A stretch of 64,000 nucleotides of DNA, taken from Prochlorococcus sp. scB245a_520K10. Lineage in GTDB: Bacteria; Cyanobacteriota; Cyanobacteriia; PCC-6307; Cyanobiaceae. The translations under genes and the position numbers were made by a program. The notes below the pieces were generated by a model. It searched no databases, was not told the origin of the DNA, and saw only the letters and a program-made list of their open reading frames with translations. The stretch is from positions 19,157-83,156 of the forward strand of contig JFNU01000139.1 of NCBI GenBank assembly GCA_000634515.1, given 5' to 3'. Positions 7,932-17,133 of this stretch are shown here, piece after piece; within the stretch, counting starts at the first letter, position 1; each line of letters starts with the position of its first letter.

Positions 7932-10148
7932 ATGTTCACAACATCTTCAATAATTGATAATTTGAATCAGTCAGAAGGGTTAGAATATAAAAAATTATGC
8001 AGATCTCTAAAAATAACAAAAAAATCTGATAAAGATAAACTAAATATCGCTTTAACAGCTCTAGAAAAACTTGAGATAATTAAACAAAATAAAGATAATG
8101 AATATATCTATAAAAAAGGGAGCGATCATATTGTCGCAAAAATAAGGTGCAGTAGCAAAGGTTATTGCTTTGCCGTAAGAGAAAATAATAAAGAAGATAT
8201 TTATATTAAAGAAAATCTACTTAACTATGCCTGGAATGGAGATAAAGTTTTAGTAAGAATTATAAAAGAGGGTTACAGAAGAAGATCGCCGGAGGGAATA
8301 GTTGACTGTATTCTAGAAAGATCAAATAAAATACTTTTATCCAAAGTAGAAATAATAAACAATGTTGTATATGCCATTCCTATCGATGATAGGATTCTTT
8401 CTAAAATAAAACTTCCAAAAGAAGATAAAAAGTACGCTTTCAAACCAGAAAATAAAAATATAGTAAAAGTTGAAATTGAGAGGTTCCCTATAGGTCAGGA
8501 GGAAGGATTAGGCCATGTGATAAAAGAATTACAACTTAATAATAATGAAGAATTTGATACTGATTTTGTTTTATCTAAAAGCAATATCATCAAGTCAAAC
8601 AATAATATTATTGAAACTAAGAAGATAGAAAAAAGGGAAAGAATAGACTTATCCGATAAAAACTCCTATTTGTTCAAAAGCTGGAATTCGGATAATTCTC
8701 CAATTCTTCCAATGATTCAAATAGAGCAAGAAAAGAATCAAAGTACTAAATTATGGTTACACATAAATAATATTGCAGAAAGAGTAGAACTAAATGGGAA
8801 AAAATCCTTAGAAATGTTCTTTAATAGCTTTGAATCATTCCCTTTATTGAATGATTGGCAAAATTACATTAGTGATGAAATAAGACATGCTTCTGAATTT
8901 AATTTAGGAGAAAAGAATGAAGCAATAAGTATATGTATGCATTTGAATAGCGATAACGAAATTACAGACTGGTCATTTCACCTTACTTTTGTAAGATGCT
9001 CTCTTATTGTTGGCAATGATCATACTGAAGCACTTTTATCAAGAAAAAGTAAGACCAGAATTACATCACGAATACTAAAACCTATTAAGGAATATATAGA
9101 AGATTTAGATAAAATATTGGAAATTTCAACATCATTTAGACAAAGACATCTCTTAGAAGGCAAAGTTGAAATCCCGACTCCTCTAAATAAAATAGAATCA
9201 TTAGATGAATTCTTTATTCATAACCCTGCTGAATATTCAAAAGGATATTTTGAACCATTAAAAAAAGATGATTGCCATACATACCTTTCACCAATACTTC
9301 ATGAAGGTAATTTAATATGGTTCAAACACTCAAATGAATATGGATTAAAAAGTGCTGGGTACATTTTAAAGGAATTAGATTATATAAATGTAAATGAAAT
9401 GATCAAATATTCGGAATTTCTCGGCAACGATATAGAGCTAAATGAAGATGGTAATTTAACATTTAGTCAAATAATGAAATTTTGCGATGACGATAAAAAG
9501 AGAATCTTACATAAACTATTAATTAATGAAGTTAAAGAAAATGAAATAAGCCTGATATCTAAAAATTCAAAAGATGATGAATCAGAAAAATTATTTACTT
9601 CTCCTTGGACATTGCCCGGATATGACTTCACAAATCTTATGAACCAGTACTCTATTTTTAATATGATAATAAATGGAAAGAAATCAAAGAAGAATAATAT
9701 AAATGATATAAATATAATGGAAAGTAATTCATGGGAGAAAGTTAATTGGGATATATTTAATTCATCAATTTCAAAGAATATTGATATATTATTCAATGAA
9801 TTTATAATAGACAAACTTAATGAATATAAAAATAAGGTAACCCAATATAAATCAAATATTTTAAGTTTAAAAAAAGTACGTAAGGCAGAAAAATTATTAG
9901 GTAATTCATATAGTGGTTTTATTTTGTCAGTTCAAAGTTATGGTTTTTTTGTTGAAATATCAGAACTAAATTTAGAAGGTCTTGTTCATGTCAGTACCCT
10001 TAATAATGATTGGTACGAATATAGATCAAAACAAAATTTGTTGATTGGAAGAAAATCCAAGAAGTCATATAAAGTTGGAGATGAAATAGAAGTAAAAATA
10101 ATCAAAGTTGATATTCTTAAATATCAAATTGATTTAGAGTTATCATAA
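7932..10148 (+). CDS. zam: RNase II/R-like protein Zam with degenerate active site
   Basis: 738 residues: an N-terminal winged-helix-like region, cold-shock-like domains, a diverged RNB domain (about 215-560) and a C-terminal S1 domain (about 655-738; SGFILSVQSYGFFVEI). The RNB remnants LWLHINNIAERV and LFTSPW are visible, but the catalytic Asp cluster (DARDFDDA in RNase R) and the RR pair after FTSP are absent. This matches the cyanobacterial Zam clade, named for acetazolamide resistance in Synechocystis and reported to be redox-controlled through a Cys pair. C73 and C79 (RCSSKGYC) are candidates here. It probably binds RNA rather than degrading it. Confidence 0.8.
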   Translation: MFTTSSIIDNLNQSEGLEYKKLCRSLKITKKSDKDKLNIALTALEKLEIIKQNKDNEYIYKKGSDHIVAKIRCSSKGYCFAVRENNKEDIYIKENLLNYAWNGDKVLVRIIKEGYRRRSPEGIVDCILERSNKILLSKVEIINNVVYAIPIDDRILSKIKLPKEDKKYAFKPENKNIVKVEIERFPIGQEEGLGHVIKELQLNNNEEFDTDFVLSKSNIIKSNNNIIETKKIEKRERIDLSDKNSYLFKSWNSDNSPILPMIQIEQEKNQSTKLWLHINNIAERVELNGKKSLEMFFNSFESFPLLNDWQNYISDEIRHASEFNLGEKNEAISICMHLNSDNEITDWSFHLTFVRCSLIVGNDHTEALLSRKSKTRITSRILKPIKEYIEDLDKILEISTSFRQRHLLEGKVEIPTPLNKIESLDEFFIHNPAEYSKGYFEPLKKDDCHTYLSPILHEGNLIWFKHSNEYGLKSAGYILKELDYINVNEMIKYSEFLGNDIELNEDGNLTFSQIMKFCDDDKKRILHKLLINEVKENEISLISKNSKDDESEKLFTSPWTLPGYDFTNLMNQYSIFNMIINGKKSKKNNINDINIMESNSWEKVNWDIFNSSISKNIDILFNEFIIDKLNEYKNKVTQYKSNILSLKKVRKAEKLLGNSYSGFILSVQSYGFFVEISELNLEGLVHVSTLNNDWYEYRSKQNLLIGRKSKKSYKVGDEIEVKIIKVDILKYQIDLELS

Positions 10149-10212
10149 AAAAACTACCAAAAATATATTATGGAAATAATTATCCCAAAAAAATATATAT
10201 ACCTTTTATATA

Positions 10213-10656
10213 ATGATTTTTAAGAAAAAATATTTATTATTAACTTTTTTTTTAATAATAATTTTCCAAATATTACTATACACAAATAATAAACAGAGGG
10301 TTTCACTTAGATATCTTAAATGGACTGTTCAAGAAGTAAGTATAGGTAAGTTGATCAGTATCTCTTTTTTTTCTGGTTTATTTATAAGCGCGTTTTTAAA
10401 TACGACAATCACTCAGTATAAAAAAAATATATTCGAAAATGCAGAAGAAAATTATGTACCACTAAATGATGAAGAAGATATTAAATCTAATGTTAAAATG
10501 CCGCCACAAAGGGATATAAGAGATTCTCAGCCAACAATATCAGTTAATTATAGAGTAGTCCAAAATGGTGAAGAAAATTATTCCAAAAGTGATCAAAATT
10601 TTTCAGATAAGCCCGATAACAAAAATGACTGGGTTAATGATGATAATGATTGGTAA
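10213..10656 (+). CDS. LapA-like (DUF1049-type) membrane protein
   Basis: 147 residues: a hydrophobic helix at about 6-24, a short linker, a second helix at about 46-66 (IGKLISISFFSGLFISAFL), then a polar, acidic, Asn/Asp-rich tail ending NDDNDW. The two-helix start with a Trp-containing linker resembles the LapA/DUF1049 fold, but the match is by eye. It lies between zam and the DUF2996 gene in the same direction. Function unknown. Confidence 0.6.
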   Translation: MIFKKKYLLLTFFLIIIFQILLYTNNKQRVSLRYLKWTVQEVSIGKLISISFFSGLFISAFLNTTITQYKKNIFENAEENYVPLNDEEDIKSNVKMPPQRDIRDSQPTISVNYRVVQNGEENYSKSDQNFSDKPDNKNDWVNDDNDW

Positions 10657-10725
10657 ATTTAAATAATTTAAACTATAAAAAATGTATATTTTTATTTATA
10701 ATAAACTATAAATAAAAATCTTTTT

Positions 10726-11304
10726 ATGGAAGAAAATTTAGAACCAATTAAAGAAGTAAATAATGAAATATCAGATGACAACAATACATCCAACTCTGAA
10801 GAAGTAAAAGAAACTAAATCAGAAAAAAATATCAATTTGAATACAAATACTGGTGAATCTCAAAATAATTCTATTCCTAAAGTTGATAAAAAAAATGAAA
10901 ATGCCATACCCGCCAAAACTATTTCTAAACCAATAAAAGAACTCCCTATAGAGAAAAAGCCATTCCAAGAATTTATTAATATTCATCTCATACCCTCCTT
11001 AATACAAGAAATTAATCAAAGGGGGTTAGAAGTAAATAATATTAATCTTGAAAATACTAATAGACCTATTGCTGGAGATAAATGTTGGGTAGTAAATTGT
11101 GAAATTAAAGATACATGCAGCTTTTGGCTATCATTCGAGAAAGAAGACATTAGTTCATCAAAAAGTATTTCTTTATCCAAACCAAGTCAAAAACCTAGTA
11201 TTATCGAATCATTCCTTATCGATGAAAAGAGAATAACCCTTAAATTAATTATTTCACGTGTAATGCAGAGATTAAATGGACAAAAATTAATAGGGATTAA
11301 TTAA
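10726..11304 (+). CDS. DUF2996 cyanobacterial protein
   Basis: 192 residues: a low-complexity acidic/Asn/Lys N-terminal half (residues 1-75), then a conserved domain with KKPFQEFINIHLIPSL, GDKCWVVNCEI and a C-terminal RVMQRLNGQKLIG. The domain matches my memory of DUF2996, found only in cyanobacteria and plants. The disordered N-terminal extension is probably lineage-specific. No catalytic motif is visible. Confidence 0.75.
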   Translation: MEENLEPIKEVNNEISDDNNTSNSEEVKETKSEKNINLNTNTGESQNNSIPKVDKKNENAIPAKTISKPIKELPIEKKPFQEFINIHLIPSLIQEINQRGLEVNNINLENTNRPIAGDKCWVVNCEIKDTCSFWLSFEKEDISSSKSISLSKPSQKPSIIESFLIDEKRITLKLIISRVMQRLNGQKLIGIN

Positions 11305-11384
11305 AGAAACAATAACACCAAGTTAACTTTTCCCTCGAAAATACAAATAATAGTAAATAATAGTATTAATAAATAAAATCAAAT

Positions 11385-12557
11385 ATGACTCAATCAACTA
11401 TTGAATCAAAAAATAAAAAAGAAGTAAATAATGGAAAGGTACCTGCAAAGGAAACAATTTTGTCTCCAAGGTTTTATACAACAGACTTTGAGGCTATGGA
11501 AAATATGGATTTATCAATAAACGAGGAGGAATTAGAAGCTATATGTGAAGAGTTTAGAAAAGATTACAACAGGCATCACTTTGTTAGAAATAGTGAATTT
11601 GAAGGTGCTGCAGAAAAATTAGATCCAGAGACAAGAGAGCTTTTTGTTGATTTTCTTGAAGGAAGTTGCACTTCAGAATTTTCAGGTTTTTTGCTTTACA
11701 AAGAGCTTAGCAAAAGGATCAAAGCCAAGAACCCTCTTCTTGCTGAATGTTTTGCTCATATGGCCAGAGATGAAGCTAGACATGCGGGTTTCTTGAATAA
11801 ATCTATGAGTGATTTTGGATTACAGTTGGATTTAGGTTTTTTGACGGCAAATAAAGATTACACCTATTTCCCTCCACGAAGTATTTTTTATGCCACTTAT
11901 CTATCTGAAAAAATAGGTTATTGGAGATATATCGCCATTTATAGGCATCTTGAAAAAAATCCAGATAGCAAGATTTTTCCACTATTCAATTACTTTGAAA
12001 ATTGGTGTCAAGATGAAAATAGACATGGTGATTTCTTTGATGCACTAATGAAAGCACAACCGCGTACTGTCAAATCTCTAAGTAAAAAAATTACCATTGG
12101 AGGGTCTACCTTTACACATCCACTATTCGACTATTTTCATAGATTTAGATACTTTCTAAACAATCTTCCATTAACTTCTAAATTATGGTCAAGATTTTTT
12201 CTTTTAGCTGTTTTTGCAACGATGTACGCTAGGGATCTGGGAATAAAAAAAGATTTCTACAGTTCTTTAGGATTAGATGCTAGAGATTACGACCAGTATG
12301 TTATTAACAAAACAAATGAAACGTCTGCCAGAGTTTTTCCAGTTGTTTTAGACGTATATGATAATTCATTTTATGGAAGATTAGATAAAATAGTTGAAAA
12401 TAATAAGGTGCTTTCTGATATTGCTAACAGCGATGGAAATAAAGTATCTAAAACTTTAAAGAAATTACCTAAATATTTATCAAACGGTTACCAGCTATTA
12501 AGACTATACTTATTAAAACCTCTAGATAGTAAAGATTTCCAACCTGCTATTAGATAA
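11385..12557 (+). CDS. acsF: Mg-protoporphyrin IX monomethyl ester (oxidative) cyclase
   Basis: Makes the fifth (E) ring of chlorophyll, converting Mg-protoporphyrin monomethyl ester to protochlorophyllide with O2, at the thylakoid membrane. Two diiron-binding E-x-x-H motifs are visible: DEARH at 129-133 and DENRH at 210-214, with the other carboxylates in [10 protein letters not shown]. At 390 residues it is standard length. This is the aerobic form, consistent with an obligate oxygenic phototroph. It is followed after 31 bases by tldD. Confidence 0.96.
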   Translation: MTQSTIESKNKKEVNNGKVPAKETILSPRFYTTDFEAMENMDLSINEEELEAICEEFRKDYNRHHFVRNSEFEGAAEKLDPETRELFVDFLEGSCTSEFSGFLLYKELSKRIKAKNPLLAECFAHMARDEARHAGFLNKSMSDFGLQLDLGFLTANKDYTYFPPRSIFYATYLSEKIGYWRYIAIYRHLEKNPDSKIFPLFNYFENWCQDENRHGDFFDALMKAQPRTVKSLSKKITIGGSTFTHPLFDYFHRFRYFLNNLPLTSKLWSRFFLLAVFATMYARDLGIKKDFYSSLGLDARDYDQYVINKTNETSARVFPVVLDVYDNSFYGRLDKIVENNKVLSDIANSDGNKVSKTLKKLPKYLSNGYQLLRLYLLKPLDSKDFQPAIR

Positions 12558-12588
12558 TCTTTTATATAGAGTAAATTTATAGACTAAT

Positions 12589-14013
12589 ATGCTTACGTCA
12601 CAAATTAAATCAAATGAAATCGAATTTGGAAGTTGTAATAAAGATTTATTAGAAGAAATCATTTTCTATGGCATTGGACTTGGGGCTGATTTTATAGAAA
12701 TATTTATAGAAAATACCGATAACGCAAGTGTTCTAGCTGAAGAGGATTACATAACAAGTGTAAGTCCATCATTTGGAAGGGGTGCTGGAATAAGAATTTT
12801 CAAAGACAAGAGGGACGGATTTGTAAGTACAAATGATTTATCAAAACATGGCTTGATGAGATCAGTATCTCAGGCTATTGAGATGTTAGATATAACTGAC
12901 AAAAGAAATAGAGAAGTTTTTAACGGTTTAAATAAACATCGGGATTACAGTTTATCCAAGAAAACATGGATTAATGAAGTTCCATCTATTCATGAGATAA
13001 GTGCAAAACTATTAGTAAGTACAAAGTCTCTTAAAAAAAATAACAAAATAATTACTAGAAAAGGAAGCTACTCAAGAAATCTTCAAGAAGTAATCATAGC
13101 GTCCAGCGATGGAACTTATGCCTCAGATATTAGGTTGCATCAAACAGTTGGTCTTAACGTAATTGCTAGTGATGCCCAATATAGATCTAATGGGAGTAGA
13201 AGATTTGGATCTTCAGGTATGCCTAATGAATTCAGATATTGGGATCATGAAAAAGCTGCAAATGATGTGTTTGAAAGTTCAATGAACATGTTATACGCGG
13301 ATTACGTTGATGCTGGGCAAATGCCTGTTGTATTAGCTAATAAATTTGGCGGCGTTATATTTCATGAAGCCTGTGGACATTTGCTTGAGACCACACAAAT
13401 AGAAAGAGGGACAACACCCTTTGAGAATAAATTGAATGAAAAAATTGCACATGAATCAGTAACTGCAATAGATGAAGGAATATCGGAAGGATCTTTTGGT
13501 TCATTATCTGTAGATGATGAAGGCATGGAACCAGAGAAATCAGTCCTTATAAAGGATGGGATTTTAAAAAAATTCATCTCCGACAGGGCAGGTGAATTGA
13601 GAACAGGCCATAAAAGAACGGGGAGCGGAAGAAGACAAAATTATTCTTTTGCAGCAGCTTCAAGAATGAGAAACACTTATATTGCGAAAGGTGAATACTC
13701 TAAAGAAGACTTAATAAGTAGTATTAACGATGGTCTTTACTGTAAATCAATGGGCGGTGGGAGCGTTGGTGCTACAGGACAATTTAATTTTGCTGTAGAA
13801 GAAGGATATTTAATTAAAAATGGAAAATTAACTAAACCAGTTAAGGGGGCAACTTTGATTGGTGAGGCTAAAGAGGTCATGCCAAAAATATCAATGTGCG
13901 GAAATGACTTGGAGCTAGCACCTGGATTCTGTGGATCCATTAGCGGAAGTGTCAACGTAACGGTTGGCCAACCTCATATTAAAGTTGATTCAATTACTGT
14001 TGGCGGAAGATAA
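12589..14013 (+). CDS. tldD: TldD metalloprotease subunit
   Basis: Catalytic half of the TldD/TldE heterodimeric zinc protease, which trims unfolded peptides, including leader peptides of modified peptides, in the cytosol. The zinc motif HEACGH is at 259-264 and the later zinc Cys lies in SMCGND (C437). At 474 residues it is family-standard. Its partner tldE begins 3 bases after its stop, so translation is probably coupled. Confidence 0.95.
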   Translation: MLTSQIKSNEIEFGSCNKDLLEEIIFYGIGLGADFIEIFIENTDNASVLAEEDYITSVSPSFGRGAGIRIFKDKRDGFVSTNDLSKHGLMRSVSQAIEMLDITDKRNREVFNGLNKHRDYSLSKKTWINEVPSIHEISAKLLVSTKSLKKNNKIITRKGSYSRNLQEVIIASSDGTYASDIRLHQTVGLNVIASDAQYRSNGSRRFGSSGMPNEFRYWDHEKAANDVFESSMNMLYADYVDAGQMPVVLANKFGGVIFHEACGHLLETTQIERGTTPFENKLNEKIAHESVTAIDEGISEGSFGSLSVDDEGMEPEKSVLIKDGILKKFISDRAGELRTGHKRTGSGRRQNYSFAAASRMRNTYIAKGEYSKEDLISSINDGLYCKSMGGGSVGATGQFNFAVEEGYLIKNGKLTKPVKGATLIGEAKEVMPKISMCGNDLELAPGFCGSISGSVNVTVGQPHIKVDSITVGGR

Positions 14014-14016
14014 GAT

Positions 14017-15369
14017 ATGGATTCAAAAGAAATAACAACTCAAATCTCCAAAGCTGCAGAATTTCTAAATGTTAAAAAATGGGATTATGGTGCAAGCTTT
14101 TCTAATGACTATTCTGTACAAGTAGATAAAGGTGATGCTAAACAACTTAAGGCCTCACAAAAGCAAGTTTTAACTATAAGAGTTTGGAACGAATCTAATC
14201 TAGTTGGTATTACTACAACAAGTGATATTAGTGAATCTGGTATTAAAAAGGCTCTAAATCAAGCGAATATAGCTTCTGATTTTGGTAATAAGAATGAAAG
14301 CACTGAATTTTCACCACTAGCGAAGGATCCTATTAAAGTTAAGGAATTTAAGAAAAAAAATCCTGTTGGAATAAAAAAATTACTTATGCTTTTAAGAGAA
14401 GCAGAAGTAAAACTACTTAAAAGTCATGAATCCATAAAATCTGTTCCATATAATGGTTTATCCGAGAGTTTCTTTGAGAGAGTTTACGCAAATAGTGATG
14501 GTGCCTTTCGAAGTTTTACTAAAAGTCAAGCTGCACTATATTTATATGCAAGAGCGGAAGAGAAAAATAAGAAACCTCGAAGCTCAGGTTCTGTAAAACT
14601 GGGATATGGAGTTGATGATATTGATATAGAATCTTGTATTAAAGAGGCCTCAAATAAAACAATATCTCATCTTAATTATTCACCAATTAAAACGGAAAAA
14701 TATTTAATATGTTTTTCCCCAGAAGCATTTCTGACGATCATTAATGCCTTTAGCTCTATGTTTAATGCTAGAAGCATTCTAGATGGGGTAAGCCTATCTA
14801 ATAAAAACTCCATTGGAGAGAAACTATCAACAGAAGCACTCAATATTTTTGATGATGGTCTTCACGAAAAGAATATTTCTTCATCACCATTTGATGGAGA
14901 AGGAACTCCCACCAAAAGACTATGTTTAATAAATAAGGGGAAAATTAAAAATTTCATACACTCTGAATCAACTGCAAGAATTTTTAAAACAATTCCCACT
15001 GGCCACGCCGGACTTGGATCAAAAGTCTCAGTATCTCCTGATTGGATAGTAGTTGAGAAATCAACTGGAGACTATGATCTTAAAAAATCACTAAATCATC
15101 TTAATTATGATGGAGAATTTGTTTATATTGAAGAATTAAATGCAATCCATGCAGGTGTAAGAGCAAGTCAAGGTTCGTTCTCTCTTCCATTTGATGGATG
15201 GCTTTATAAAAAAGGTACAAAAATTTCAATAGAATCTGCAACTGTTGCTGGGGATATCAAATATCTTTTGAAAAATATAGTAAATATTGAATCAAACCAG
15301 GAAGTAACAACTAGTGGAGTGTCTCCACATATATGGGTAGATCAATTATCAATAACTGGTGACGCGTGA
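14017..15369 (+). CDS. tldE: TldE/PmbA protease subunit
   Basis: 450 residues, homologous to TldD but without the HExxxH zinc motif, as expected for the non-catalytic partner that holds substrate. Family stretches include DGVSLSNKNSIGEKLS, SPFDGEGTPTKR and the C-terminal EVTTSGVSPHIWVDQLSITG. It sits between tldD (3-base gap) and fmt (4-base overlap). No RiPP precursor gene is evident nearby, so the natural substrate is unknown. Confidence 0.93.
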   Translation: MDSKEITTQISKAAEFLNVKKWDYGASFSNDYSVQVDKGDAKQLKASQKQVLTIRVWNESNLVGITTTSDISESGIKKALNQANIASDFGNKNESTEFSPLAKDPIKVKEFKKKNPVGIKKLLMLLREAEVKLLKSHESIKSVPYNGLSESFFERVYANSDGAFRSFTKSQAALYLYARAEEKNKKPRSSGSVKLGYGVDDIDIESCIKEASNKTISHLNYSPIKTEKYLICFSPEAFLTIINAFSSMFNARSILDGVSLSNKNSIGEKLSTEALNIFDDGLHEKNISSSPFDGEGTPTKRLCLINKGKIKNFIHSESTARIFKTIPTGHAGLGSKVSVSPDWIVVEKSTGDYDLKKSLNHLNYDGEFVYIEELNAIHAGVRASQGSFSLPFDGWLYKKGTKISIESATVAGDIKYLLKNIVNIESNQEVTTSGVSPHIWVDQLSITGDA

Positions 15370-16352
15370 GAATTATATTCTGGGGTACACCTGAATATTC
15401 ACTTGCTAGCCTTGATATTTTTATTAAATCTAAGCATGAGGTAATTGCAGTAGTTAGCCAACCGGACAAGAAGAGATCTCGGGGGAATAAATTAATATCT
15501 TCACCTGTAAAGAGTTTTGCTCAGAAAAAATCCATAAAAATTTATACTCCAGAAATTATTAAGGACAATATATCTTTTATAAATGAACTTAAATCACTTT
15601 CTTGTGATTTATTTATTGTTATAGCTTATGGAAAAATTTTACCCAAAGAAATATTAGAAATTCCAAAATTTGGTTCTTGGAACGCACATGCCTCGTTACT
15701 TCCAAGATGGCGTGGTGCAGCTCCAATCCAGTGGTCCATAATGAAAGGAGATGAATTTACTGGAGTAGGAATAATGAAAATGGATAAGGGACTTGATACT
15801 GGCGATTTATTGTTGGAAGAAAAAATTAAAATTGATGATAATGATAATCTAAATACACTGACGGAAAAACTTAGTACTTTATCAGCAAAATTGTTTTTAA
15901 ATGCTTCATCTTTGATAGAAAAAAATACTGATAAAAAAACTAATTCTCAATTAACAAAACAAAATACCCTTGGAAGAGAAATAACATACGCAAGAATGAT
16001 TGAAAAATCAGACTATAAAGTCGATTGGGGTGATGAGGCAATTGAAATTTCTCAAAAAATAAAAGCCTTATACCCGCGAGCATATACAACTTTTAGAGGC
16101 ATGAACCTAAAAATAATTAACATTAAAGTATTGAATAGTGAAGCAATTAAAAATGAAAATTACTACCTCATAAGCAACTATTCAAAACCAGGTATTGTTA
16201 TTGCTGTCATAGACAATGAAGGAATAGTAATTTCAACTAAAACTGATCCGATTATTTTGTTAGAAGCAAAACTTGAAGGGAAAAATATAACTAACAAAAA
16301 GCAATTAATACAACAATTAAAGCCATCAGTAGGAGAATACTTCTCAGATTAA
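15366..16352 (+). CDS. fmt: methionyl-tRNA formyltransferase
   Basis: Formylates initiator Met-tRNA using 10-formyltetrahydrofolate. The N-terminal domain has FWGTPEYSLASLD and the catalytic region SWNAHASLLPRWRGAAPIQW, with D-x-G-L-D-T-G-D after it; the C-terminal Fmt domain follows from about residue 210. It starts with GTG in a GTGA overlap with the tldE stop. Its stop also overlaps the convergent terC stop by 4 bases. The tRNA-fMet it modifies is at 39180-39256. Confidence 0.95.
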   Translation: MRIIFWGTPEYSLASLDIFIKSKHEVIAVVSQPDKKRSRGNKLISSPVKSFAQKKSIKIYTPEIIKDNISFINELKSLSCDLFIVIAYGKILPKEILEIPKFGSWNAHASLLPRWRGAAPIQWSIMKGDEFTGVGIMKMDKGLDTGDLLLEEKIKIDDNDNLNTLTEKLSTLSAKLFLNASSLIEKNTDKKTNSQLTKQNTLGREITYARMIEKSDYKVDWGDEAIEISQKIKALYPRAYTTFRGMNLKIINIKVLNSEAIKNENYYLISNYSKPGIVIAVIDNEGIVISTKTDPIILLEAKLEGKNITNKKQLIQQLKPSVGEYFSD

Positions 16353-17062
16353 TTTTTAGATTCTTTTTTAGAGAATCCCCAAATGAAAGCAAAAAGAATC
16401 AAAATATAAAAATAATAGTCTGGAAGGATAGATTCTTTAATTAAGGTATTTAGAAGAAGTTTAATACCAACAATTAAAATTGCTATGTAACCTGCTGTTT
16501 CTAATCTAGAAAATATATCAAGTAGTTTTAGAAAAATTCCGGATGTAAATCTTAAGGCCAAAACACCAATTACTGCTCCAAATATAATTAATATGTATTG
16601 ATCACTGATTGCTACTGCAGTAGTGATACTGTCTATGGAAAATGCGAAATCAGTAATTGAAAGAAGAGCTACAACCTTTAAGAACTTAAAATTTTTTTTA
16701 TTATTATCTACACCATTTTTAGTGTTTTCTATTTCAGAATTAAAAAAAACATTTGAGAAGAATAAATATATTAAATAAAAACCAGCAAAAACTCTTATAA
16801 AAATAAACTTTAGAAGAACATTAGATAATATTATGAGAATAATTCTAAATAATAAAGATATCGTTATCCCAATATTTAGGGCTCTTGACCTTAATTCCGA
16901 ACTATCGAGTGATTTAGTAAGAGAAGCTAGTGCAACAGCATTATCGGCTGATAATAATAATTCTAGTGCAATTAGTATTGGTAAAAGTGTAAAGATCTCG
17001 TACCAACTATCTACCTGATCTAGTGTGGGTATAAAAGAATTTACTGCGGCTGAATCCATCAA
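16349..17062 (-). CDS. TerC-family membrane protein
   Basis: 237 residues with about seven hydrophobic segments and the TerC acidic motifs in helices: ELLLSADNAVALASL near residue 35 and SITDFAFSIDSITTAVAIS near 140, with the paired Asp residues that bind divalent cations. Bacterial TerC proteins have been tied to Mn2+ efflux and metallation of exported enzymes, plant TerC to thylakoid protein insertion. It is divergent from mfd, with about 70 bases between them. Confidence 0.9.
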   Translation of the reverse strand: MMDSAAVNSFIPTLDQVDSWYEIFTLLPILIALELLLSADNAVALASLTKSLDSSELRSRALNIGITISLLFRIILIILSNVLLKFIFIRVFAGFYLIYLFFSNVFFNSEIENTKNGVDNNKKNFKFLKVVALLSITDFAFSIDSITTAVAISDQYILIIFGAVIGVLALRFTSGIFLKLLDIFSRLETAGYIAILIVGIKLLLNTLIKESILPDYYFYILILFAFIWGFSKKESKN

Positions 17063-17133
17063 ATATTATTCACAAACCGTATAAAATCTAATATAATATG
17101 TCGGATATGAGTAATCAAGATCGATAGTTATAA

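Noticed and set aside
9467..9814. 115-aa leftward ORF inside zam
   Set aside because: Antisense to a conserved gene; composition is that of a reverse-frame artefact.
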